DNA from: Herbaspirillum autotrophicum
GTDB taxonomy: Bacteria > Pseudomonadota > Gammaproteobacteria > Burkholderiales > Burkholderiaceae_D
DNA: 64,000 bases
Assembly (NCBI RefSeq): GCF_001189915.1
Contig: NZ_LFLS01000004.1
Coordinates: 186,001 to 250,000 of the forward strand
Direction of reading: 5' to 3'
The translations under genes were made by a program, and so were the position numbers. Every line of letters starts with the position of its first letter. Position 1 is the first letter of the stretch. The notes under the pieces were generated by a model that searched no databases, was not told the DNA's origin, and saw nothing but the letters and a program-made list of their open reading frames with translations. Below, piece after piece: positions 55,468 to 64,000 of this stretch.

Positions 55468-56682
55468 TCATTTCCACAACGCGCACTTGGATTCAGCCTT
55501 GGTCATATAGGCTTGTTCGCCGGGAATGGTCTGCACCAGCTTGTAGTAATCCCATGGACGCTTGGATTCAGATGGCTTTTTCACTTCCATCAAATACATG
55601 TCATGCACCATGCGGCCGTCAGGACGCACTACACCGTTCTGGGTGAAGAAATCATTGATGCGTGTCTTGCGCAGGTACGCCATGATTTTGTCCGGATCGG
55701 TATTGCCGACTGCCTTGACCGCATTCAGATATTGCGTGGCGGCCGAAGCATCACCTGCCTGGAACATCGATGGCATCTTCTTCATCTTCATGAAGTAACG
55801 ATTGGCCCAGGCACGCGACTTGTCGTTCAGATCCCAGTACCAGCCATCCGTCAGGTACATGCCTTGTGTCAGTTGTAAACCGAGTGAGTGAGTATCATTG
55901 ATGAAGATCAGCAAACCCGCCAGCTTCATCGTCTTGTTCACGCCGAATTCATTGGCTGCCTTGATGGCATTGATGACGTCGCCGCCGGCAACAGCCAGAC
56001 CCAGAATCTGCGCCTTGGATGCTTGTGCCTGCAACAGGAACGAGGAGAAGTCGGACGTTGCCAGCGGCACGCGAACCTGACCAACCACATTACCGCCGCT
56101 CGACTTGATCACTTCGGAGGTGTCTTTTTCCAGTGATGTGCCAAACGCATAATCGGCAGTCAGGAAGTACCACGACTTGCCGCCTTGCCTGGTGATCGCC
56201 GCACCGGTGCCGCGTGCCAGCGCCGTGGTGTCATATGCGTACTGAATGGTGTAGGCATTGCACTCTTCATTGGTTTGACGGGTAGTGCCGGCACCCACCG
56301 AAATGAAAACCTTTTTCTTTTCACCGGCCACTTTGCCCATGGCCAGGCTGGCTGCCGAATTGACGCCGCCGATCAGCATGTCGACGCCGTCGCGGTCAAA
56401 CCATTCGCGCGCCTTGTTGGCGGCGATGTCAGCCTTGTTCTGATGGTCGGCGACGACCAGTTCGATCTTCTTGCCATTGATGCTGCCACCGGCATCAGCG
56501 ATTGCCATCTTGATCGCTTCTACACCGCCCTGACCGTCGAAGTCGGCATACGTGCCGGACATGTCGGTGATGAAACCGATCTTGATGACATCACCAGACG
56601 CAGCGGCATTGCCCGACATACCGAAGGCCGCGCACAGCGAAGCGGACAGCACAGCCAGTTTCAACATTTTCTTCAAAATCAT
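55468..56682 (-). CDS. LivK-type ABC substrate-binding protein (orphan)
   Basis: Periplasmic type-I binding protein of 404 residues with a signal peptide (LAVLSASLCAAFGMSGNAAAS). The mature start VIKIGFITDMSGTYADFDGQGG, MLIGGVNSAASLAMG, SWYFLTADYAFGTSLEKDT and NAIKAANEFGVNKTMKLAG fit the Liv family; it is distant from the two at 28-31 kb. No permease or ATPase accompanies it. It is the last gene of an operon with an aldehyde and an alcohol dehydrogenase, so it probably captures their substrate for a transporter encoded elsewhere. A GAGGAG box abuts the ATG at 56682; a TTG two codons later has better spacing. Confidence 0.88.
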   Translation of the reverse strand: MILKKMLKLAVLSASLCAAFGMSGNAAASGDVIKIGFITDMSGTYADFDGQGGVEAIKMAIADAGGSINGKKIELVVADHQNKADIAANKAREWFDRDGVDMLIGGVNSAASLAMGKVAGEKKKVFISVGAGTTRQTNEECNAYTIQYAYDTTALARGTGAAITRQGGKSWYFLTADYAFGTSLEKDTSEVIKSSGGNVVGQVRVPLATSDFSSFLLQAQASKAQILGLAVAGGDVINAIKAANEFGVNKTMKLAGLLIFINDTHSLGLQLTQGMYLTDGWYWDLNDKSRAWANRYFMKMKKMPSMFQAGDASAATQYLNAVKAVGNTDPDKIMAYLRKTRINDFFTQNGVVRPDGRMVHDMYLMEVKKPSESKRPWDYYKLVQTIPGEQAYMTKAESKCALWK

Positions 56683-56749
56683 CTCCTCATTTTTTTGACA
56701 TTGCCCTGTCATGACGACAGGGCAGATTCTTGCATTGGATTGCTATCGC

Positions 56750-58336
56750 TTATGCGCTGATTGCCGCGCGGGTCTGCTCGGTATCAACCAGCCGCAGAAT
56801 ACCAAGCGGATTGGCATTTTGCAGTGCCTGCGGCAATAATGCATCCGGATAATTCTGGTAGCAGATCGGACGCAGGAAACGCTCAATCGCCAGCGTCCCC
56901 ACCGAAGTGCCGCGGGCATCGGAAGTCGCAGGATACGGACCGCCATGCACCATGGCATCGCATACTTCGACGCCGGTCGGATAACCATTGACCAGCAAGC
57001 GTCCGGCTTTCTGCTCCAGCAAGGCGATCAAATCCTGGTGCGCATGCAGATCATCCGGTTGCGCCTGCAATGTCGCCGTCAGTTGACCATGCATGTTGCG
57101 TGCGAAATCCAACAACTGGTCGCGGCTGTCGAGTTCCACCACGACTGTGGCCGGACCGAACACTTCATCTTCCAGCGGCGAGTCCTTGCCGAACAACACC
57201 GAGGCGTCGGCCTTGAACAAATGCGGTACGGCTTGCGTCGCGCTCTCGCCGCCTGCGGCCAGCACTTCGACGCCGGCGATTTGACGCAGGCGCTGTACAC
57301 CTGAAGAGTAACTGTCCAGACCACCGCGGTTCAGCATGGTTTGCGGCGCCTGAGTTGCCATCGCCGCCTGCAATTGCGCCACGAACTGCGTGAACGCAGG
57401 TGAACGCACGCCGAGTACCAGACCAGGGTTGGTACACAATTGGCCGCAACCGACCACGACCGAACCGATCAATTCCCTGGCAATCTGCTCACCCCGTTGT
57501 TCCAGTGCCTGCGGCAACAGAATGATGGGGTTGATGCTGGACATCTCGGCGAACACCGGGATTGGTTGCGGACGTGCCGCTGCCATATCGCACAGGGCGC
57601 GGCCACCAGGCAGGGAACCGGTAAAACCGACCGCCTGAATGCCGGGCGCTTTAACCAATTGACCGCCAACGCTGCCGTAGACCATATTGAACACGCCAGC
57701 CGGCACGCCGCTGCGCTTGACCGCACGCGCAATCGCGTCTGCCACGCGTTCCGATGTCACCAGGTGACCCGAGTGAGCCTTGAATACTACCGGGCATCCT
57801 GCTGCCAACGCGGCCGCAGTATCGCCACCCGCCACCGAAAATGCCAGTGGGAAGTTGCTGGCACCGAAGACCGCGACCGGACCCACGCCGATCTTGTATT
57901 GACGGATATCCGGACGCGGCAGCGGTTGCCGTGCCGGCAGCGCGGTATCAATGCGGGCGCCATAAAAATCGCCGCGACGCAAGACCTTGGCGAACAGGCG
58001 CATCTGGTTGCTGGTACGACCGCGTTCACCTTGCAGGCGCGCTGCCGGCAGCGCGGTTTCACGCGAGACTTCGGCGATGAAATCATCACCCAATGCATCG
58101 ATTTCATCAGCGATGGCATCCAGAAATTGCGCCCGCACTTCAGCTGACAATGCACGATATGCAGGATAAGCTTGTACCGCAGCATCTACTGCCGCATTGA
58201 CTTCCTGCTCAGTGGCTTGCACAAAAGCGACCGGATAAACATCGCCGCCGGCAGCAGCAAGACTTGGTAATGTGACGTTGCCCTGACCGCTGCGCTGACC
58301 GCCGATATAGTTATGACCGAGAATGGTTGTAGCCAA
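56750..58336 (-). CDS. oxoglutarate-semialdehyde (2,5-dioxovalerate)-type aldehyde dehydrogenase
   Basis: NAD(P)-dependent aldehyde dehydrogenase of 528 residues. VFGASNFPLAFSVAGGDTAAALAAGCPVVFKAH-type region (GASNFPLAFSVAGGDTAAAL), FTGSLPGGRALCDMA, catalytic Glu in VFAEMSSINP and catalytic Cys in GCGQLCTNPGLV are intact. This domain layout belongs to the alpha-ketoglutaric semialdehyde dehydrogenase group used in sugar-acid and hydroxyproline catabolism. The start is TTG with AAGGAG 6 bases before it and no in-frame ATG nearby. Follows the Fe-alcohol dehydrogenase gene by about 35 bases. Confidence 0.87.
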   Translation of the reverse strand: MATTILGHNYIGGQRSGQGNVTLPSLAAAGGDVYPVAFVQATEQEVNAAVDAAVQAYPAYRALSAEVRAQFLDAIADEIDALGDDFIAEVSRETALPAARLQGERGRTSNQMRLFAKVLRRGDFYGARIDTALPARQPLPRPDIRQYKIGVGPVAVFGASNFPLAFSVAGGDTAAALAAGCPVVFKAHSGHLVTSERVADAIARAVKRSGVPAGVFNMVYGSVGGQLVKAPGIQAVGFTGSLPGGRALCDMAAARPQPIPVFAEMSSINPIILLPQALEQRGEQIARELIGSVVVGCGQLCTNPGLVLGVRSPAFTQFVAQLQAAMATQAPQTMLNRGGLDSYSSGVQRLRQIAGVEVLAAGGESATQAVPHLFKADASVLFGKDSPLEDEVFGPATVVVELDSRDQLLDFARNMHGQLTATLQAQPDDLHAHQDLIALLEQKAGRLLVNGYPTGVEVCDAMVHGGPYPATSDARGTSVGTLAIERFLRPICYQNYPDALLPQALQNANPLGILRLVDTEQTRAAISA

Positions 58337-58370
58337 TTAAAACTCCTTGATTGCCTGAAATGACACTGAA

Positions 58371-59510
58371 TTACATGGACTCGCTGAGCATGCGCGCATA
58401 GTCTGCTTCGGAAGCGACGCGCGGATTGGTTTTGTGGCTGTGGTCGGCCAGTGCGCCCTGAATGATCTTGGGGAACATGTCTTCGGTCACGCCCAGTTCT
58501 TTCAAACCGGCAGGCAAACCGAGACGCTGATTGAGCGCCTTGATGGCCGGTCCGATTTCCGCTGCATCTTTCAAACCCATCGCTTGCGCAATGCGTTCCA
58601 GTTTCTTTTCCTTGATGACGGAATCGGAATCCTTGTTGAAGGCAATGATCGACGGCAGGAAAATGGCATTCAGGGTGCCATGATGCAAACGCGGATTGAT
58701 GCCGCCGAGCGAGTGGCTCAGGCTGTGCACACAGCCCAGGCCCTTTTGGAATGCCATCGCACCCTGCATCGATGCGCTCATCATGTTGAGACGCGCTTCG
58801 CGGTCATGCGGCTCTTTGGTCGCACGTTCGATATGCGCCCACGCACGCCACAGACCATCCAGCGCAATCCCGTCTGCCGGCGGATTGAACGCTGGCGCCA
58901 TGAAGGTTTCGAGGCAATGGGCAATCGCATCCATGCCGGTGGCCGCCGTCATCATGGCCGGCAGATTCAGTGTCAGCTCCGGATCGCAAATCGCCGACCG
59001 CGGCACCAGATAGGGCGACAACACACCGACCTTGCGACCGTCGTCAAGAATCAGGATGGCGCCGCGCCCGACTTCACTGCCGGTACCGGCAGTGGTGGGA
59101 ATGGCGATCACCGGTGCAGTCGCTGCGGTGATCTTGGCCATGCCGCCTTCGATCACGGCGAAGCTCTTCAATGGACCTTCGTGGGTACCGCACACCGCCA
59201 GGCCCTTGGCGAGGTCGATCGAGGAACCGCCGCCGACGGCGATGATGCCGTCGAAACCGCCGTCACGATACAGTTGGACCGCAGCGCGTACTGCACCTTC
59301 GTTCGGGTTCGGCGGCGTCTGATCAAACACGCCGGCTTCAGCCGGGTTCTTCAGTTGTGCCAGCACCTTATCAATAATCCCGGCGGCCTTGATGCCGGCG
59401 TCGGTAACGATGAACGGACGGCGAATGCCGATGCGGTCGCATTCCTGCTGCAATAACGCCAGCGCGCCGAAGTCAAATTGAACCTGGGTAATATAGTTAA
59501 TCAGTGCCAT
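58371..59510 (-). CDS. iron-containing (group III) alcohol dehydrogenase
   Basis: Cytoplasmic NAD-linked dehydrogenase of 379 residues. The nucleotide motif AVGGGSSIDLAKG (about 94-106), IPTTAGTGSEVGRGAIL, and the metal ligands in GMDAIAHCLETF and GCVHSLSHSLGGINPRLHHG are intact. The oxidised substrate would be an alcohol or hydroxy acid whose aldehyde is then taken by the neighbouring dehydrogenase. The ATG at 59510 is preceded by GAGG at about 10 bases; a TTG five codons upstream is the alternative. Divergent from the LysR gene across 180 bases. Confidence 0.9.
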   Translation of the reverse strand: MALINYITQVQFDFGALALLQQECDRIGIRRPFIVTDAGIKAAGIIDKVLAQLKNPAEAGVFDQTPPNPNEGAVRAAVQLYRDGGFDGIIAVGGGSSIDLAKGLAVCGTHEGPLKSFAVIEGGMAKITAATAPVIAIPTTAGTGSEVGRGAILILDDGRKVGVLSPYLVPRSAICDPELTLNLPAMMTAATGMDAIAHCLETFMAPAFNPPADGIALDGLWRAWAHIERATKEPHDREARLNMMSASMQGAMAFQKGLGCVHSLSHSLGGINPRLHHGTLNAIFLPSIIAFNKDSDSVIKEKKLERIAQAMGLKDAAEIGPAIKALNQRLGLPAGLKELGVTEDMFPKIIQGALADHSHKTNPRVASEADYARMLSESM

Positions 59511-59690
59511 TGCACATAGCCTCAAAGTTATAGATATACTTGCATAGTCACCGTCGCAACATGCATCCAGACTTGTCTTTTCGTGGGATCACCCCAGACA
59601 GAACAAGCTTTTGAGGCAAAACTCTAAGCCAAAGCAGGTGCTTTGACTAATGAGAGCTTCTGATACAGCTATAACTTCATCTCATACCAA

Positions 59691-60641
59691 ATGCTGCCTT
59701 CGCTCAGTTCCATCACCTCCCGCCTGCATCTCAAGCAATTGCGCCTGCTGATCGCCCTTGCCGACCACGGTTCGCTGCTGCGCGCGGCGGAACAGGTTGC
59801 ATTGACGCAACCCGGTGCCAGCAAGGCTTTGCAGGAAATCGAGCTGACCTTGGGAGCGCAGCTGTTCGTACGCACCAATCGCGGCCTGGAACCGACCGAC
59901 CTCGGCCATTGCGTCATCCGCTATGCGCGGCTGATCCACACCGATCTCGCGCATCTGCGCGAAGAAATGATAGGCATCATGCAAGGTCATGGCGGCCGGC
60001 TGGCACTGGGGGTCATCATGGGCGCCGTACCGTTGCTGACCGATGCCTTGTCGCGTCTGCTGGAGAAGCGCCCGGCCTTGTCGGTAGAGATTGTCGAAGA
60101 CACCAGTGCACGCCTGTTGCATTTGCTCGACCAGGGTCGTCTGGATATGGCGATCTGCCGCACCAGCATCAGCCAGCGCCCTTACTTATATGACAGCGTC
60201 AATATTCACAACGAGCAACTGGCAGTGGTCGCCAACGTCAACCATCCGATGGCAGCACAACCGCAATTGCAACTGGCCGATCTGGCGGAGTCACGCTGGG
60301 TGGTGTATTCCGCCAACATGCCGATGCGACTGTCGCTGGAACGGGAATTTCATGAAGCCGATCTGCGCTTCCCCTTGCACTTGCTGGAAACCACCTCAGC
60401 CTTCACTACACTCTCCCTGCTGCAAAAAAATCCATTGTTCGTGGCATTGATGTCGGTGGACGTGGCCCAATTTTGCACCGGCTTTGGCATGACCTGCATC
60501 CTGCCGCTGCAATTGCAATCGCGCAGCGAGCCATATCAGCTCGTCACCCGCCGCGATACACCGTTGTCGCCCGTGGCACAGTTGTTCATCAAGGAATTCA
60601 CCGAAGTGCCGCTGCCGGAGAGCGACGCGACAGAACAATGA
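59691..60641 (+). CDS. LysR-family transcriptional regulator
   Basis: DNA-binding activator of 316 residues. The winged helix-turn-helix (LHLKQLRLLIALADHGSL, AAEQVALTQPGASKALQEIE, about 12-60) is followed by the inducer-binding domain (about 95-305) with LALGVIMGAVPLLTDALSRL. It resembles the GbpR group that senses sugars or aromatic acids. Divergent transcription from the Fe-ADH/ALDH/binding-protein operon, with a shared 180-base promoter, makes those genes its probable target. Confidence 0.92.
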   Translation: MLPSLSSITSRLHLKQLRLLIALADHGSLLRAAEQVALTQPGASKALQEIELTLGAQLFVRTNRGLEPTDLGHCVIRYARLIHTDLAHLREEMIGIMQGHGGRLALGVIMGAVPLLTDALSRLLEKRPALSVEIVEDTSARLLHLLDQGRLDMAICRTSISQRPYLYDSVNIHNEQLAVVANVNHPMAAQPQLQLADLAESRWVVYSANMPMRLSLEREFHEADLRFPLHLLETTSAFTTLSLLQKNPLFVALMSVDVAQFCTGFGMTCILPLQLQSRSEPYQLVTRRDTPLSPVAQLFIKEFTEVPLPESDATEQ

Positions 60642-60760
60642 ACACTGTCGCCGAAGATTGAAAATCAATAGAAGAAAAACGCATATGGAGTTGAGAAATA
60701 CGTCCTTAGTAATCAGATTTTCCGCTGCTAGAATCAATCGCCAATTCACAGTCAGGGAAA

Positions 60761-61561
60761 ATGAACGTGTTTCAATCCAGTTTAGTCCGCAATTTGCTTG
60801 TCATCGCATCGCTCACATTTTCCGCCGCTGCGGCGCAAGCAGCCGACGCCCCGCTGCGCATCGGTGCCTCTCCCGGCCCCTTCAGCGACTTCTTGCAAGA
60901 GGCCGCCAAGATTGCCAACGCACAAGGCTTTCCGGTCAAGGTCATCGAATTCACCGAACCGACGCAGATCAATGAGGCGACACAAGCCGGCGACATCGAT
61001 TTGAATAATTTCCAGCATGTGCCTTACATGCAAAAACAGAATGAATCGCGCGGCTACAAGATCGTGTCGATCAAACCCAGCTATGTCGCACCGGCCGGCA
61101 TCTATTCTTCCAAACACAAATCGCTGACGTCATTCCCGAACGGCGCCAAGATCGGTATCCCCAACGATCCGGCCAACGAAGCACGGGCTTTGTTCCTGTT
61201 GCAAAAGGCTGGCCTGATCAAGTTGAAAGCCAATGCCAACACCAATGCCAGCGTCGCCGACATTGCCGAAAATCCGAAGAAGCTCAACATTGTGTTGCTC
61301 GACGAAGTGCAATTGCCGCGCGTACTGGTGGATATCGATGCCGGTGTCATCACGCTGAACAAGGGCGTACTGGCAGGACTCAATCCAAAAGATGCATTGC
61401 TGCTGGAAGATCAGACCTCGCAATGGGCCATCATCTGGGCGGCACGCGCCGACCGCAAGGATGATCCCCGGATTGCACGCTTCATCAAGATTTTCGAATC
61501 GGATCGCATCAAGCAATTCATCATTCAAAAATTCAATGGCACGGTGATTCCAGCCTGGTAA
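60761..61561 (+). CDS. MetQ/NlpA-family substrate-binding protein (orphan)
   Basis: Periplasmic binding protein of 266 residues with a cleavable signal (LLVIASLTFSAAAAQAADA) and no lipobox Cys, unlike most MetQ proteins. Family segments are LRIGASPGPFSDFLQEAAK, VIEFTEPTQINEATQAGDIDLNNFQH, IGIPNDPANEARALFLLQKAGLI and VLLDEVQLPRVLVDID. No metN or metI is in the window, so it must borrow a transporter or act as a sensor. It is convergent with the FAD/CMD/racemase operon, with a shared bidirectional terminator. Methionine or another amino acid is the likely ligand. Confidence 0.88.
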   Translation: MNVFQSSLVRNLLVIASLTFSAAAAQAADAPLRIGASPGPFSDFLQEAAKIANAQGFPVKVIEFTEPTQINEATQAGDIDLNNFQHVPYMQKQNESRGYKIVSIKPSYVAPAGIYSSKHKSLTSFPNGAKIGIPNDPANEARALFLLQKAGLIKLKANANTNASVADIAENPKKLNIVLLDEVQLPRVLVDIDAGVITLNKGVLAGLNPKDALLLEDQTSQWAIIWAARADRKDDPRIARFIKIFESDRIKQFIIQKFNGTVIPAW

Positions 61562-61593
61562 TGGGCATCGCCTGAAGCACACATGACACCATC

Positions 61594-61630
61594 AAAAAGA
61601 GCTTGCGGATAATAATCGCAAGCTCTTTTT
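61594..61630. terminator. bidirectional rho-independent terminator
   Basis: A 14-bp stem (AAAAAGAGCTTGCG and complement, 9-base loop) with A and T runs on both flanks lies between the convergent MetQ-like and Asp/Glu-racemase-like genes. It serves both strands. Confidence 0.9.
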
Positions 61631-62374
61631 TTATTCCGCCGGATAACGTCGCGGTCGCAAGCCGGCCTGAAACCAGGTCACCATCGATACCGTGTCGTAT
61701 ACCGGAATGCCGAAGGCTTGCTGGATGTCCGCAGTGAACGGCGCCAGATTGGTACATTCGGAAACGATGGCGCCGATGTCGGGATTTTCGCGCAGCATGC
61801 GCGCCGCCAGATCCAGCACCTCCTGTCGCAATACCTGATACGGCACGGTATCGTCACCTTCCTTGATCGAGCGCACGAACTCGGAAGTTTGCGGCATGCC
61901 ATACACCGGCGTATCGGCGGCAATGCCGACGGCTTCCAGATATTTCCCGCCCAATGCTTCGGCGTTGTATGTCAGTATGCCAACGCGCTGCTTCGATGGA
62001 ATGATCCGCTGCACCAGCGGCACCTGCAACAGACTGCTGGTGGCCACCGGCACGCCAAGAAAATCCACCAGCTCTTGCTGATAGATCGACAGGAAACCAC
62101 AGGTCGTGGTGATACCATCGACACCGGCTTCTACCAGCTCCAGCGCGGCTTTCTTGAACGGCTCCAGCAAACTGACGTTGTGCAGGTCGGTCATCTTGGC
62201 CGGCACGGCATCTTCGACGATGCGGTACTGCACCGGAAACGGCCAGGTACCGGCATGGCCGATGTCGCCGAGGTAGCGTCGGAAATGCGTCTTGACCATG
62301 AGGATGCCGATACTCACGCCGTAATACGTTTTCTTTGCCGCTGTCACATTCAATCCTTCAAAAGTCGTGGTCAT
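61631..62374 (-). CDS. Asp/Glu racemase-superfamily protein (function unknown)
   Basis: A 247-residue protein of the aspartate/glutamate/hydantoin racemase superfamily, quite different from the one at 54.7 kb. The two candidate catalytic cysteines are in GVDGITTTCGFLSIYQ (about 92) and AIVSECTNLAPF (about 208); VGILTYNAEALGGKYLEAVG fits the nucleotide-free half repeat. It could be a racemase, hydantoin racemase or maleate-isomerase-like enzyme. Its ATG overlaps the stop of the upstream gene (TAATG), so it is coupled to the CMD-type gene. Confidence 0.75.
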   Translation of the reverse strand: MTTTFEGLNVTAAKKTYYGVSIGILMVKTHFRRYLGDIGHAGTWPFPVQYRIVEDAVPAKMTDLHNVSLLEPFKKAALELVEAGVDGITTTCGFLSIYQQELVDFLGVPVATSSLLQVPLVQRIIPSKQRVGILTYNAEALGGKYLEAVGIAADTPVYGMPQTSEFVRSIKEGDDTVPYQVLRQEVLDLAARMLRENPDIGAIVSECTNLAPFTADIQQAFGIPVYDTVSMVTWFQAGLRPRRYPAE

Positions 62375-62895
62375 TATTGCGCCGGATCCAGTAGGGAATC
62401 ATCCAGATCGACTTCCAATATGCTGTTGAAGATATTGGTCGCGACCATGGTGCCGCCAAAACCGATCAGATTGACAATCGCCGTGTCGTCATAACGCTGT
62501 TTCAGACGCGCCCACAATGCTTCATCCAGTTGCATCGAACGACCGCCGATCTTGCTGCCGAGATCGATCAGCAATTGCTCTTCCTCGTTCGGCTGGAACT
62601 CTGCCGGCGCGACGTTTTCTGCGGCCAGTGCGCGCCGGAAATAAGTCGAACACAACAGGCAATCGGATGCCGACGAAATGGCATGCGCATAGATATTGAA
62701 GGCACGCTTTCCGAGCAGCTTGATCAGTTCTGCCTTGATCAGATACGAACCGTGATAGGCCAGATGGGCCGGCAGGGAATGCAAAATGGTCCCCTTCATA
62801 TTGGTGACCGAACCTACTCTGGCGATTTCCTGATCGAATGCTTCGCGCCGTGCTTCATCGAGCGCTGCGCGCTCTACGAGATTGATTCTTGCCAT
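62374..62895 (-). CDS. carboxymuconolactone decarboxylase (AhpD)-fold protein
   Basis: A 173-residue all-helical protein of the CMD/AhpD superfamily. The redox-type CLLC motif (about 79-82, in SASDCLLCSTYFRRAL) with the following His-less helix and LGKRAFNIYAHAISSAS is visible. Family members are decarboxylases or peroxidases/thiol reductases; the CxxC favours a redox role. It is the middle gene of a tight three-gene operon and overlaps the next gene by one base. Confidence 0.8.
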   Translation of the reverse strand: MARINLVERAALDEARREAFDQEIARVGSVTNMKGTILHSLPAHLAYHGSYLIKAELIKLLGKRAFNIYAHAISSASDCLLCSTYFRRALAAENVAPAEFQPNEEEQLLIDLGSKIGGRSMQLDEALWARLKQRYDDTAIVNLIGFGGTMVATNIFNSILEVDLDDSLLDPAQ

Positions 62896-62942
62896 GTGAA
62901 TTTTTCCTTGCTTACCTTGATTTGCGTGAAGAGAATGGTGAA

Positions 62943-64000
62943 TCAGTGAAAGAACCTGCCCGGACGGAAATCCGTCAGTTCCGGGCGTGATACACCATTG
63001 AGAATTTCATCGGCCACTGCCGCACCGATAAACGGTGCCAGCGTTACGCCACTGTGGGTGACCGCGGCATAGTAGCCGGAGGTATCAGGCAGCGCGCCGA
63101 TGGCGGGAAACTGATCTGCCGGAATGGCGCGCACGCCGATACGCAGTGCTTCTGCCGGCACCCCGCGCAACACCGGCAGCACAATGGCGGCAGCCTGCAG
63201 CAGCGCCGCGACCTGAGGCCAGCGCGGATCGGGAATGGTATCGGCCGTGAGCGCCAGATCCAGATCATTGCGACAGATCAGCAAACGACCCGCACCATCG
63301 GGCCGAATGTGTACCTGCGGTGAAAAAATCACGCGCTGCACACTACTGGCAACCGGCGGCGTAAACAACATCAAACCGGCCGAGGGTGCCATTGGAATTT
63401 GCAGTGCTGGCGGAAAGGCTGCCTGATCGGCCCAGCGACCAGTGCAGTTGATGACGACGTCGGCATCAAGCGTGCCGCCATCAGCGGTAGTCACACCGGT
63501 CACCTGAGTGCCTTGGCGACGGATCGCGGTGACACCCAGATGCGGCAGAATGCGGGCGCCATGTTGGCGAGCCGCAGCCAGTAAAGCCTGACTGTAGACC
63601 ACAGGGTCAACCCAACCGTCATCAGGAAAAAAAGCGACTGGAGCATCGCCAATGGCCCCGGTATCAATATCCGGTTCCAGTTCGCGTACCTGCGCGGCGT
63701 CAAGCCATTGCGCGGCATATCCGGATGATTGCAGCAGCGCCACTTTTTGACGGTAGCGCCCGGGGTCGGTGCTACCTTCCCATTCAATGGTGCCACCGCC
63801 GTGCCACCAGGGGGACTGTTCGAAACGGTTGCGCAGTTCCGCGTGCGCCCGCATGCCGGCGACGTTCAGTTCGTGGTACGCGCGCGGCGCCTTGTTATGT
63901 GAATTGACCCAGGCGAAACTGGCGCTGCTGGTACCGCCGCCGATACGACCGGCATCGATGACAGTGACCGCAGTCCCGGCGCGCGCCAGTTCATAGGCGA
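62943..64000 (-). CDS. FAD-dependent amino-acid / amine oxidoreductase (partial, runs off the right edge)
   Basis: The frame extends unbroken from 62943 to the window end. The right-edge part reads AYELARAGTAVTVIDAG, RIGGGTSSASFAWVNSHN, the DadA/glycine-oxidase FAD region just after the missing GxGxxG strand. Later landmarks are ELEPDIDTGAIG, VINCTGRWADQAAF and the C-terminal GYYAAVTHSGVTLAPFIGAAVADEI, which binds FAD and substrate. About 30 N-terminal residues are missing. It would oxidise an N-alkyl or D-amino acid. First gene of the operon with the CMD-fold and racemase-like genes. Confidence 0.85.
   Translation of the reverse strand, partial: AYELARAGTAVTVIDAGRIGGGTSSASFAWVNSHNKAPRAYHELNVAGMRAHAELRNRFEQSPWWHGGGTIEWEGSTDPGRYRQKVALLQSSGYAAQWLDAAQVRELEPDIDTGAIGDAPVAFFPDDGWVDPVVYSQALLAAARQHGARILPHLGVTAIRRQGTQVTGVTTADGGTLDADVVINCTGRWADQAAFPPALQIPMAPSAGLMLFTPPVASSVQRVIFSPQVHIRPDGAGRLLICRNDLDLALTADTIPDPRWPQVAALLQAAAIVLPVLRGVPAEALRIGVRAIPADQFPAIGALPDTSGYYAAVTHSGVTLAPFIGAAVADEILNGVSRPELTDFRPGRFFH

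Overview
The window is a chromosomal segment from a betaproteobacterium. The conserved blocks (lysA-lptM-cyaY, hslVU, ctpA-envC-gpmA, rhodanese-grxC-secB-gpsA, ccsB-resB-cytochrome c4-engB-hemB) and the single-Cys DksA fit Burkholderiales. Oxalobacteraceae (Herminiimonas/Collimonas/Janthinobacterium-like) is my best guess; that is inference from gene content and order. Coding density is high, the DNA is moderately GC-rich, and I found no rRNA, tRNA, insertion sequence, prophage or CRISPR.

Layout. 0-3.7 kb: a Na+/solute symporter, lysA, the small lipoprotein lptM and cyaY. 3.9-8.2 kb: a Fur-box-controlled ECF sigma / FecR-type anti-sigma / TonB siderophore receptor system. 8.2-13.3 kb: accessory genes (DUF1801, a truncated GST, a LysE exporter, a VOC protein, a frameshifted PLD nuclease, an HD-GYP phosphodiesterase, a P-loop kinase). 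13.5-18 kb: glpK, an orphan GspG-like protein, a small basic protein and hslVU with a sigma-32-like promoter.

18.1-31.1 kb is the most coherent accessory block: putA, then livFGMH, a pyrroline-2-carboxylate reductase (ornithine cyclodeaminase family), a proline-racemase-family enzyme with the Cys/Thr pair of trans-3-hydroxy-L-proline dehydratase, a LivJ-type binding protein, an Lrp-type regulator and a second binding protein. Together they predict uptake of an amino acid such as trans-3-hydroxyproline, dehydration to pyrroline-2-carboxylate, reduction to L-proline and PutA oxidation to glutamate. 31.2-34.8 kb holds a ZnuD-like receptor, a His-containing small exported protein and a long, Cys-poor DksA.

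34.9-51.7 kb is mostly housekeeping: a MoeB/ThiF adenylyltransferase, CtpA protease, an EnvC-like activator, phosphoglycerate mutase, redox proteins, SecB, GpsA, MsrPQ, a HAD phosphatase, System II cytochrome c maturation, cytochrome c4, EngB and HemB.

51.9-64 kb is again catabolic/transport: a TauACB-like ABC transporter with an Asp/Glu racemase-family gene; an Fe-alcohol dehydrogenase / oxoglutarate-semialdehyde-type dehydrogenase / LivK-type binding protein operon with a divergent LysR; and an orphan MetQ-like binding protein convergent with a three-gene operon (FAD amine oxidoreductase, carboxymuconolactone decarboxylase-fold protein, Asp/Glu racemase-like protein) that I cannot match to a described pathway. 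The first gene of that operon runs off the right edge.
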